From: Agapanthus africanus | Lineage: Eukaryota > Streptophyta > Magnoliopsida > Asparagales > Amaryllidaceae | Length of the DNA: 64,000 nucleotides | Reading direction: 5' to 3' | Assembly (NCBI GenBank): GCA_030015575.1 | Contig: JASDDO010000001.1 | Span: 139,891,988 to 139,955,987 of the forward strand | Shown here: in pieces, positions 11,322-21,003 of the stretch | How the letters are laid out: the number at the start of each line of letters is the position of its first letter | Position numbering within the stretch: position 1 is the first letter of the stretch | Program-made: the position numbers and the translations under genes | Notes under the pieces: model-generated | Seen by the model: the letters and a program-made list of their open reading frames with translations, nothing else | Databases searched by the model: none | What the model was told of the DNA's origin: nothing

Positions 11322-13213
11322 TATAAGTCGATGTATGACACCCCACGAGTTGCGGGGAGGCGGAAAAATGAAAAACAATCTTGTTCTTTGGATTAACATC
11401 GACTAACCGAAGAATCTTTGCTAAACTATAACTAACATATACATAGGAGTTGTTAACTATTATGAGAAGAGATTATACCTAGTGAACCTTGTCCTTCGTC
11501 TTTCCGTTATCCACCTCCTCCTCGGCTTCCTCTATGTAATAGACGATCCACCCGAGAGCTTCTATTCCAAGCTTCACCTCTAATCTTGAGGTAACTAGGT
11601 TTCTTTAGTTGCTAATCAAAGGCACCTAGGTGATATAGAGTGAGGTTATGGATTAATTAGTCTATCTAATCCTTGATCTCAACACATGAGAGGGGAGGAT
11701 TAGGGTTTGAAGAGAGAGAGCTTGAGGAGAGAGAAGGTGAGCATGAATTATGATGAAAATGTTTCTCACTTCTAATATATTATGAAGCATAAAGAAAAAC
11801 AAATAAATAAATCTAAATGATTTATCATCATGCTTCATTTAATATATGCAATGAATCATCAAGTGAGTCATTAAGCAATAAATGCTTCATTAACTCACTT
11901 AAATGATTCATCTAATGAGTCACAAATGCATTTAATGTAAATGCCATCTAAACCCTCAAGTCACCATACTTCTAGAAGCTTCCCGCCAAATTACGAGAAC
12001 GCTCCTCCTATCCGTGAAAACACGGAAAAACTTTAGACTGTATAAATCCAATAATCCGATACTAGAATCTGGCTTAAACCAAAGCCGGCTAGTAAAAACT
12101 GTCCGAACCTCATACGTGCGTAAACATACGTATGCGTCCGAACCCTTATCGTAAAACCATACGACCTCTATATCATTTTGCCTGGAGCAAGGAAACTCTC
12201 TGTGTGGGACTCTAAAGACTCGACTACTACGCTGGCAGTGGGTTTAACCATAGACCGCAAGCGGCACTAGCTGTACGTAACGGTCCCCAGGTAGATGTCG
12301 ATAAGAAGGCCGATGAGGAAACACATTCGAACTCCTACTGAGCCTGATGTGACAATCTCCGTACAATTCGGTCTGTTCGTCTAGGACTATCGCATATCGG
12401 GCCTAGGGGGGCGGCAAGCGTCAGTCCCCTAAAAGCGGTATAAGTCGTGTCGGAGCGAAGCCCATTACACCTTGAGAAACTACTGGAAAACCTACCGGTA
12501 AATCTCGCTTGCCCTGGCCAGGGACTTTGCGTAATGGCTCTCTGACACAGCGCGATATCAACTCCCAATACCGGGAGAGACGAATCCTGTCAAACTGCCA
12601 CTGCCTCCAAGTGCTCGGGACTGCACCCAACTGCTACCTGTTTGCATGACTCCTTTGAGCCGTGGTAAGGTAGCAATCTAAGAACAGTGGGACACACTCG
12701 AGGCGAAGTAGCAGTGTCAAGTCTGTGGACTATGCTGTACTCATGTCACCTGGGAACTGTTAACTGACGACGGGTATAATACCAACCAACAGTTCCCTGC
12801 GAGTCCTGTCCAGTGTACCCGTAACCCAACGAGCACATGTATAATATCTCCAGTACGACGTACTGATGGCTGTGGGACAGACCATCTCCCCAACTGGGAT
12901 GAGAAGCGTACACACTAGTCTACTCCGGAGAATCGATGCCCTGTCTCGATAATCCTACGACTAGGGACCTGAAAAGGATGTGCTTGTAGACTACCCAGCC
13001 CCCACTAGTGTGACTGCCATCACAACGCTGGTAGTCAAGCAAGATCCTAAGGGCTCTATCAATACGTACACACATATTAAGATAGATAAAACCAAGTAGC
13101 ATACTACCATGTTTAGCAAGACTGTTACATAACTGTGAATATCCCAAGCTTCCATTAAGTAATATACAAGCTAGTATGATACAATAATGGCCCCTAGGGC
13201 ATATACACTAACA
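11322..13213 (-). repeat. Copia-B 3' LTR
   Basis: It begins TATAAGTCGATG on the plus strand, a changed TG at the terminus, and ends TATACACTAACA. Its partner is at 42052-43942. U3 shares the GGACTCTAAAGACTCG block and the CTCCCAATACCGGGAG hairpin with the other two copia families. Confidence 0.95.
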
Positions 13214-13225
13214 ATCTCCCACTTG
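13214..13225 (-). promoter_or_regulatory. Polypurine tract of Copia-B
   Basis: The minus strand reads GCAAGTGGGAGAT directly before the LTR start TGTTAG. Copia-C has the same tract at 50093. It primes plus-strand DNA synthesis in this class of element. Confidence 0.85.
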
Positions 13226-13227
13226 CA

Positions 13228-15228
13228 CTAGGGCCATGTACTGGCATATCGAAGACCGATTATCTCGAGTGGCCTCTCGAACTGAATCTGAGGTAAGGCC
13301 TTTGTGAATGGATCAGCAATGTTCTCCTCTGTAGCAACTCTCCGGACCTCGATCTCCCGGTAATCTATGATCTCCCTGATCAGGTGATACCACCTTAAGA
13401 TGTGTCTGGACTTCTGATGGGACCTGGGTTCCTTCACTAAAGCTATAGCTCTGTTGTTATCGCAATACAGCGGTATTGGATCAACAATGGTAGGAACCAC
13501 CTGAAGTTCTGTTAGGAACTTCTTCATCCAGACCGCTTCTTTTGCGGCATCGCAAGCAGCAATATACTCCGCTTCCATCGTCGAGTTTGCAACGGTGTCC
13601 TGCTTGGAGCTCTTCCAGCACACCGCCCCTCCAATGAGGGTAAAGACATAACCTGACATGGACTTGGAGTCATCCTTATCACTCTGGAAGCCGGAATCAG
13701 CAAAGGCCTCACACTTGAGGTCCTTTCCGCCGTAAACCAAGAACATCTCCTTAGTCCTTCTCAGGTACTTGAGAATACTCTTCACTTTTATCCAGTGCTT
13801 CTCCCCTGGGTCTGACTGATACTGTCTTACCACGCTCAGTGCGTAAGCTACATCTGGTCTGGTGCACAACATCGCATACATTATAGAGCCTACCGCAGAA
13901 GCGTAGGGTATAATCGACATGCGATCCCTTTCTAAATCAGTCTTGGGAGACATCTCTTTGGAGAGGGTGATTCCGTGACAAGCCGGTAGATTACCGTGCT
14001 TAGAATCTTCCATACTGAATCTTTTCAGTATAGTGTTGATATACCTGGACTGCGAAAGTCTCAACATCCTCTTGAATCTATCACGATAGATCCGGATCCC
14101 CAGAATGTAAGAGGCATCACCCAGGTCTTTCATGGAGAACCTGTGTGACAAGAATCCTTTGATAGATTGTAGCATAGGAATGTCATTTCTTATCAATAGA
14201 ATAGCATCCACGAACAAGACGAGGAATACGACAGTTCGTGCTACCATTTTACTATATATACATAGTTCATCTGGATTTTTGATAAAGTCATATTCTTTGA
14301 CCGTTTCATCAAAACAGATGTTCCAACTCCGTGATGCCTGCTTTAGTCCATAAATGGACTTAAGCAACTTGCACACTTTCCCGCTGCTCCCACTCTGATT
14401 GAAGCCTTCTGGCTGGTCCATATAGACGCACTCTTCCAAATTACCATTTAGAAAAGCCGTATTTACGTCCATCTGCCAGATCTCATAATCATGAAAGGCG
14501 GCAATAGAAAGAAGGACCCGAATGGATTTTAGCATAGCCACTGGAGAAAAAGTCTCGTCATAGTCCAAACCAGGTCTTTGACGAAAACCCTTTGCAACAA
14601 GTCTAGCCTTATAGGTTTCTACCTGTCCATCTACACCAATCTTTTTCTTGAAGATCCATTTGCATCCTATGGGTTTTACCCCACCTGGAGAAAAGTCCAA
14701 AGTCCATACTTTGTCGGTGTACATGGACTCCATTTCGGTCTGCATTGCATCTAGCCATCGTACCGAGTCGCCTCTCTGGATGGCCTGCTGGAAGCTAGTA
14801 GGTTCATCATCATCAATGATGCAATCCTCTCTATCCCCATCTATGAGAAAACCGTAGCATCTCTCAGGCGGATTAGACGGCCTACTACTTCTGCGGAGGG
14901 GTGCGGGAATGTCCTGTTCTTCTTGAACTACTGGTTCTACTAAACTTTCAGTAGTAGTTTGTGGTTCTGGAATTTCTTCCAGTTCTATTTCGCTCCCACC
15001 TGTTTCCTCTTCTAAAAACTGATGTTCTAGAAAATGGGCATTACGAGAAACAAAAACCTTTTGTTCCTCTGCGTAATAGAAATAATACCCCTTGGAGTTC
15101 TTTGGATATCCCACAAACTTACACTGTACTGATCGTGCCTCGAACTTGTCCACATGCTGCTTTTTAACAAAAGCTGGACATCCCCATATCTTCATATGCT
15201 GAAGATGGGGTTTCTTCGCACTCCACAT
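13228..15228 (-). pseudogene. Copia-B pol, C-terminal half: reverse transcriptase and RNase H
   Basis: This is 666 residues open to the natural end just before the polypurine tract. It contains the integrase-RT linker, an RT_copia-type reverse transcriptase (QMDVNTAFLNGNLEE, GLKQASRSWN) and a copia RNase H (MSGYVFTLIGGAVCWKSSKQ, MEAEYIAA). The catalytic YVDD box near 14200-14215 reads FVDA, so the second aspartate is lost and the enzyme should be inactive. It continues in frame from the next feature across a single TAG stop at 15229-15231. The expected residue there, by comparison with Copia-A, is glutamate. In life the two would be one Gag-Pol polyprotein. Confidence 0.95.
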
Positions 15229-17085
15229 CTAATATGGCGTGGTAGGCACAGTCTTGGTAAGAGCCCTGTTCAGAAGATATGCCGCTGATTCTAGCGCATA
15301 ACCCCAGAAAGATCGCGGTAACTCAGCATTACTCATCATGGAACGTACCATATCCAATAGGGTTCGATTCCATCTCTCCAATACACCGTTATGCTGTGGA
15401 GTGTATGGAGGAGTAAGCTGAGAGAGAATTCCTTTCTCTTTTAGGTAACCTAGGAACTCGGCACTTAAGTATTCACCATCTCGATCAGATCTCAGTGTCT
15501 TGATACTTTTGCCGGTTTGGTTTTCTACTTCATTCTTAGACTCTTGGAATTTCTCAAAAGTCTCGGATTTATGTTTCATCAAGAAAATGAATCCGTACCT
15601 AGAGTAATCATCCGTAAAAGTAATGAAATAGGAAAAACCACCTCTTGCATGTGTAGACATTGAACCACATACATCGCTGTGTATGAATCCTAAGAGCTCG
15701 CTCGCTCTTACTCCATGTCCAGTGAATGGAGTCTTTGTCATCTTTCCTTTGAGACATGATTGACAAGTGGCATAAGTTTGATATTCGAACGAGTCCAAAT
15801 ATCCTTCTCTATGTAACTTAGTTAAGCTTGTCTCATTGATGTGACCCAGTCTACAATGCCATAAGAAAGCTATATTTAAATCTGGAGACTTTCTTTTTAG
15901 TGTGTTCTGGACATTGAAAATCTGTAATTGGTTTAAGACATATATACCGTTATCCAGTGTACCGGACCCAATCAATCCATGATTAAGGTGGATGTTAACA
16001 ACATCGCTTACAAATGTGAAATCATAACCTTCTTTTGATAACATCGAAACCGATATGATATTACACGTTAAACTAGGTACACAAAAACAATTATGTAAAA
16101 CCAAAATATGTCCACTCGTCAATCCCAGGTGATAATCCCCAACGGACACAGCTCCCACGCTAGCTCCGTTAGCAACCTTTAGGTTCATATCACCAACCTT
16201 CAGCACTCTACGGTTTCTCAGTGCCTGCAATGAATTGCATATATGAGATCCTGATCCGGTATCCAATACCCAGGAAGTAGAGTTGATTGACAGACAATTC
16301 TCAATTACAAACACACCTGAAGTCGAAGCCACAGCTTGCTTCGGTTCCTGGTTCTGGGCGTTCCACGCCTTGCAATCTTTCTTCCAGTGCCCTTTCCTAT
16401 GACAATGGAAGCACTCATCCTTGGCCACTACTGGCACCACAACCTTTTTCTTTCCCCTCACTCCCACCTTACTAACACCTCCTCTAGGTTTGGTGGCGGC
16501 CTTATTCTTCCTTCCTTTGGCCCGAGCCTTGGACCCGGAAGAAGAAGCACCGCGAACAAACATAGCGGGTGTTTCCCTTGCCTTCTGCAAGGTGCCCTCT
16601 GCACTCCTCAACATGTTAAAGAGTTCTGGAAGTTCAACTTCTTTTCTTTGAATGTTGAAATTCAGAATAAACTGGGCGTAGGTGGAAGGAAGGGACTGGA
16701 GAATCAAGTCTGTATAGAGATTATTATCTAAAGTCATCCCAAGGTCTGCGAGCTCTTCAATATAGCCAATCATCTTTAGGACATGTTCTCCTATCGATGA
16801 TCCGACGGCCAACCTTGCCCGAAACAAGTTCTTAGAGGTCTCATATCTTTCTATATGAGATTGCACTCCATAAAGTTCCTTTGTATGGAGAAATATGGCA
16901 TCAAGATCCATATCCTCGTGCCTCCTATGATGTTCATTATTCATCGAGGCAAGCATGATGCACTTGGCCTTCACGCAATCTAACTCCCAGGATTTGCGGA
17001 TTTCCTTATCCGCATTACTGGATTTGGGACCTGGGACCTGGGACTGCAGGTGCCTTAGCGGTGAGGACATACCCCAATCTGTCAT
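15229..17085 (-). pseudogene. Copia-B gag-protease-integrase
   Basis: This is 618 residues. Domains in order are copia Gag (about residues 1-200), zinc knuckle CFHCHRKGHWKKDC (about 226-239), aspartic protease with DTGSGSHIC (about 275), GAG-pre-integrase with HCRLGHIN (about 406) and integrase core with HSDVCG (about 465), RSDRDGEY and NGVLERWNRT (about 560). It ends at a TAG stop that interrupts the conserved TTPYE motif. The N terminus has been displaced by a frameshift near 17030-17085. Unlike Copia-A and Copia-C it retains a full Gag with an intact knuckle. Confidence 0.95.
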
Positions 17086-17190
17086 AGTTTAAAGCCATTT
17101 TGACATTCCGCAGCCAATCTTTATAGTTTGGCCCTGTCAGTATATTTTTCTCTAAAAGTAACTTAAGGCCAGTTATGTTTTGGGTCGCTG
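17015..17190 (-). pseudogene. Copia-B gag N-terminal segment, frameshifted
   Basis: This frame encodes the start of copia Gag (LTGPNYKDWLRNVKMAL) and joins the next feature through a one-base shift near 17040. The ATG that begins the gag remnant in Copia-A corresponds here to ATA, so the original start codon may be lost. A pyrimidine tract ending in CAG precedes it at 17188-17190. Confidence 0.75.
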
Positions 17191-17760
17191 CAATGAGAGA
17201 GAGAGGGGACACTTTAGCATGATGCTCTTGCAAGTTTAGAGTGGTTTTTAGTTTATCTAAACTGGATGGCTCCCACTGTTTCTCGAATCACTCCTCAAAC
17301 CAAAAAGGAAGAACTAGCCAGGACTATTCTCATCGTACAATACTTGCTTAACCGTTCAGCCAGGCCGGTGTCGGTACTTCGAGGGAGGTTTTCCAACGCT
17401 TTCGCGAAGATCCTTAATTAAATAACATCTTTTCTCTAGGGGCGTAGCCCCGCTGACACCTTTCTCGGCACCTACTTGGTTTATAGCATTGATCGTTAAG
17501 TGACGAATCTCCTGATGAGTAGCATATACTCACAGTAGGATCGGGATCCAAATATCATCGTATGATAATGCTGAAGGAATCCTACCAACATTCACCAAAC
17601 TCCAAATGGTATGCATCTCTTTGCAAATTTCAGTTTCTTTAGAAATTCACGATATAAATTTCTGCCCCATGACCTTGGCTTTGGTCAAAATGACATAAGT
17701 CACATGTCAAGTTCTACCCATCATTATCTTGTTAATTTGAACCCATCTGTACATACCCCT
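17191..17760 (-). other. Copia-B leader, gag-proximal part
   Basis: Noncoding. It aligns with 3260-3760 of Copia-A. It holds the first hairpin unit (17665-17700) and the left half of the second, which is cut by the Gypsy-Z insertion. The final five bases CCCCT (17756-17760) are the target duplication. Confidence 0.8.
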
Positions 17761-18519
17761 TGTTCCCCTCCGAACGGCGGCCTGGACGTTAGGGCGTCCG
17801 TGCCTGAGGTTCGGGGCAGATGCTATTTGGTTTTATCCGTCTATCTCTCCGAAGATGCCAAGTTGATTTATGGCACCGTGGGTCGGAGGTTTAGACGGAT
17901 GCGGCCGATGTAGCAGATTTCGTCAGATTCCCCCTCAGGGTGAGGGGTTTTTGATTGTGGGGACGCTCTTCCTGCAGGCGCAAGCCCCTGCAGTTAATTA
18001 CGCTACCGCATCGCGGTAACAACTTTCTCCTTCTCCAGAATTTCACTTCGTGTCGTGTGTGTTTGTTTTGTTTGTGGTTGCCCGTGGATTGTATACGGAG
18101 ACTGAGTAATACCGTCGCCCGTAGGACGTGGATTAGTCCAAATCCGTATTTATTTAGATTCGGGTTTGGTGTTTTCAGTTTAAGGATGCATTAGTCGCGT
18201 TGCGGCTAAGATCAACTTAAACATTCGTCAAGGATACGTTAGTCCTGTTTTGGGCTAAGATTCGACTTGACGTAGTGATTGATTTAATTATCCGGCCGTC
18301 GGGACTCGTCACCTCTCTAACGTCGTTGAGGGATTACAACGACAGGCGTCGGAGGAGTTCAGAGATGTACCCTTGAACCAAAGTTGATTTAGAGTTTTAT
18401 TGTTTATTTAAAGATCTAAGGACACGTTAACCGTATTTGGGGTTAAGATCAACTTAGACGGGACCGTTTAGATCCAACAAAAGAGCGTTTGGGCCCTATT
18501 GTGCCAGTTTAGGGACGTG

Positions 18520-18640
18520 GTGGTCCATTGCCAGTTTAGGGACGTGGTGGTCCATCATTGGTTTAGGGACGTTTCGGTCCGATATTAGTTTAGGGACGTT
18601 TCGGTCCGATATTAGTTTAGGGACGTTTCGGTCCGATTAG
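18520..18640. repeat. Short tandem units in LTR U5
   Basis: About five units of 29 bases, AGTTTAGGGACGTTTCGGTCC and variants, each with a GGAC...GTCC stem. Related units occur at 38930-39050, at 10720-10770 (Gypsy-Y LTR), and outside LTRs beside the pol ends at 28650-28705 and 58580-58625. Confidence 0.85.
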
Positions 18641-18852
18641 ATAAGTGGTCGTTGGGACCCGTCACCTCTTTGACGTCGTTGAGGAATTACAACGAGGGAT
18701 GTCAAAGGAGTTCGGAGATGTACCCTCGAACCGGTCGTGAATTGGTTTAGGGGAGCCATTTTGCTCAATCAATTTAATTTTAAGGACTTACAGCCAGGAT
18801 TGGGTTAAGTCCAATTTTTATTTATTTATTTTAGGCTTTGCCTGACTAATCC

Positions 18853-19243
18853 AAACAGGGCTCTGCCCCTTTATTATTTTTGCAATTTGATTTGGGTCAG
18901 GCCCTCAAGAATTTTCCAAACAGGACTCTGCCCTTTTATTGTTTTTTTTTTTTGTGATTTGATTTGGGCTAGGCCCTCAAGAATTTTTCAAACAGGGCTC
19001 TGCCCTTTTATTATTTTTGTGATTTGATTTGGGCCAGGCCCTCAAGAATTTTTCAAACAGGGCTCTGCCCTTTTATTATTTTTTTTTTGTGATTTGATTT
19101 GGGCTAGGCCCTCAAGAATTTTTCAAACAGGGCTCTGCCCTTTTATTATTTTTGTGATTTGATTTGGGCCAGGCCCTCAAGAATTTTTCAAACAGGGCTC
19201 TGCCCTTTTATTATTTTTGTGATTTGATTTGGGCCAGGCCCTT
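18853..19243. repeat. Six tandem units with paired hairpins in the LTR
   Basis: The unit is about 65-70 bases: GGGCTCTGCCC, a T-rich spacer, then GGGCCAGGCCC (or GGGCTAGGCCC). Length variation lies in the T runs. On the minus strand most units contain AATAATAAAAG, a possible polyadenylation signal. The other LTR has six units at 39266-39655. Confidence 0.9.
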
Positions 19244-19598
19244 TTAAATAATGAGTTGCACTTGTGCAGAAACTCAAGAATTTTCCAGATTTAAGAACAA
19301 AAGTGCATAGCACTTTTGATCTAAATTTGGATCAAAGGAAAACAAGTTCTTCTTGTTTTCCCTGATTTTACAGAACCAAGGGTTCATATCAAGTGCAAGG
19401 CACTATTTATTATTCCTTCATTTTTTTTTTATCTTCTGTTCTTCAAAGATTTTTCTCTTCTTCAAAAGAAGTTTTTTACCTTTTTCTCTTTTTTTTTGTT
19501 CTTGATTAATCTTCAAGAGTTCTTTCTCTTCTTTTTTTTTATGCCAGAAGTTGATTCTTCTTCTTGATTGATGATGCCTTTTGAATGAGGCCTGGGGT

Positions 19599-19608
19599 CT
19601 TATTTATA
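19599..19608 (-). promoter_or_regulatory. Gypsy-Z LTR TATA box
   Basis: The minus strand reads TATAAATAAG followed by ACCCC. It lies about 175 bases downstream of the G-box array in element orientation, so transcription of the element would start near 19570. The same word is used by the opposite-facing TATA box at 20229. The copy in the 5' LTR, at about 40005-40014, is the one that would drive gag-pol. Confidence 0.7.
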
Positions 19609-19779
19609 GTGCTCACAAATTTGTTTAATTTGTTAACAAAATCTTTCCTGAATGATTTTGGGAATTTTCCCACCATTGGATCTTTGATCCAAAGGCAGAA
19701 GAAAATCTTCTGGTTTTGGAAAGAACAGAAAAGATTTCATCAAATTTTCATTCTGTTTCTGCGCAACTCCACACTGAAT

Positions 19780-20041
19780 GATACGTGTCGCGCAGTGGAA
19801 GGCTTGCGCAACGGTGCTTGCGCAACTGCGCAGACACGTGTCGCGCAGTGGAAGGCTTGCGCAACGGTGCTTGCGCAACTGCGCAGACACGTGTCGCGCA
19901 GCGGTGCTCTTGCGCAACGGTGTTTGCGCAACTGCGCAGACACGTGTCGCGCAGCGATGCACTTGCGCAACAGTGCTTGCGCAATTTGCGCAGACACGTG
20001 TCGCGCAGCGGTGCGCTTGCGCAACTGCGCAGACACGTGTC
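19780..20041. promoter_or_regulatory. G-box palindrome array in Gypsy-Z U3
   Basis: Five perfect GACACGTGTC palindromes start at 19833, 19886, 19939, 19993 and 20032 (spacing 53, 53, 54, 39), plus one degenerate copy near 19780. They lie in units that also contain TTGCGCAA and CTGCGCAG. CACGTG is the plant G-box core bound by bZIP and bHLH factors. An equivalent array is in the other LTR at 40186-40450, where unit spacers differ. Reading frames across it are repeat artefacts. Confidence 0.75.
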
Positions 20042-20148
20042 GCACTGTAGACCGCTTGTGCACTGCGCAACGCACGGAATTTGAAGCGTTGCTTCAGAAA
20101 ATTTGAATTTTCAAAATTCAAATGAGCCTTGCTCAGATTGGGGGAACA

Positions 20149-20160
20149 AATGCCCCCCCA
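20149..20160 (-). promoter_or_regulatory. Polypurine tract of Gypsy-Z
   Basis: The minus strand reads TGGGGGGGCATT directly before TGTTCCCC. Gypsy-Y has nearly the same tract at 45219-45230. Confidence 0.85.
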
Positions 20161-20199
20161 CCGTTGTGCTTACGTGGCGCGACGTAAGCGCAACGGTGG
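20158..20199. other. Inverted repeat beside the polypurine tract
   Basis: Arms 20158-20175 and 20182-20199 pair at 17 of 18 positions around GGCGCG. The inner arm ends in TTACGT/ACGTAA, giving two ACGT cores. It overlaps the polypurine tract edge and lies between the G-box array and the plus-strand TATA box. Confidence 0.8.
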
Positions 20200-20228
20200 C
20201 CAGGGTCAGTTGAAGGGGCGCAGGCGCC

Positions 20229-20238
20229 TATAAATAAG
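20229..20238 (+). promoter_or_regulatory. TATA box of the antisense gene
   Basis: TATAAATAAG followed by ACCC on the plus strand, about 188 bases right of the G-box array. It mirrors the LTR TATA box on the other side. A plus-strand transcript would start near 20260 and run into the gene at 21004. Confidence 0.6.
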
Positions 20239-20259
20239 ACCCTTGGTCTTTAACAGATG

Positions 20260-20998
20260 ATCACCATCTTCAAGAAATTGAACTCTCAGAGCCTTGCTCT
20301 TCCCTTCAAGAACTTCAGAGCCTTGCTCTTGCTTCCAAAGTTAGAACTTTTTAGAAAAACTTTAGGCAAAAAAAAATTAATCTTAAATTAAATTAATTTT
20401 AATTAATAGAGCCTTGCTCTCATAGATCTTTTGATCTAAGGAAAACCCCTTTGGGGTTTCACCAACAGAGCCTTGCTCTCAAGAATCTGTTTCAGGGTTT
20501 CTTAACCCATGAGCAGAGCTTTGCTCTTTGGCAAAACATAGATCTTTTGATCTAAAAATGAAGAACTCTTAAGAGTTTTCATGGATCTTTAAGATCCCAA
20601 TTTTTTTTAATTTTTAATTTTTTAAAAATTAATTTTCCTTTGATGGATATTTCCATCATTATCACAGAGCCAAGCTCTTTTAAGGAATCTTGTTTCCCTG
20701 AGACCAGAGTTTGACAAATGTCACTTTGTGACAGAGCTTTGCTCTAAAAGAAGAGATTTTCTCTTTGTCTCTGGGGACTCCCCACCCATGGGTGTATCCT
20801 ATTGAGAATTTTTTTATGAATTGACAGTCCCATCTAATGATGGGATTGTCTTATTAAATGATGCACATCATCCAGATTTTGTGGGTCCCCCTTTGGTCCC
20901 CTACCTACTGCATCACAGTGTGGAGCAAAATATATATATATTTTTTAAATGCCAAGCGTTAGGCCACTAATGATGTATGTTTCTTTGTCTTTCCACAG
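20260..20998 (+). other. Hairpin-rich 5' leader of the antisense gene
   Basis: No long reading frame is present. Seven copies of AGAGC-NNN-GCTCT start at 20288, 20317, 20408, 20467, 20515, 20666 and 20733. Other words of the same build are interspersed, such as AGATC-TTTT-GATCT (20424 and 20540), AACCCC-TTT-GGGGTT, and TGATGGA...TCCATCA (20641). The leader ends in a polypyrimidine tract and CAG at 20996-20998, a good splice acceptor six bases before the start codon, so part of it may be an intron. Confidence 0.65.
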
Positions 20999-21003
20999 AA
21001 AAG

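Larger units (their letters stand above)
17761..20148 (-). repeat. Gypsy-Z 3' LTR
   Basis: 2388 bases. In element orientation (right to left) U3 holds the G-box array (20041-19780) and a TATA box (19608-19599), followed by R-U5 with three kinds of short tandem repeats. Short self-complementary words are frequent throughout. The second copy at 38174-40554 is 2381 bases. Confidence 0.97.

Noticed and set aside
19740-20121. Several overlapping Ala/Cys/Arg-rich frames on both strands (and 40039-40531)
   Set aside because: They are products of the G-box array. Both strands and several frames are open and the two LTR copies differ without regard to codons.
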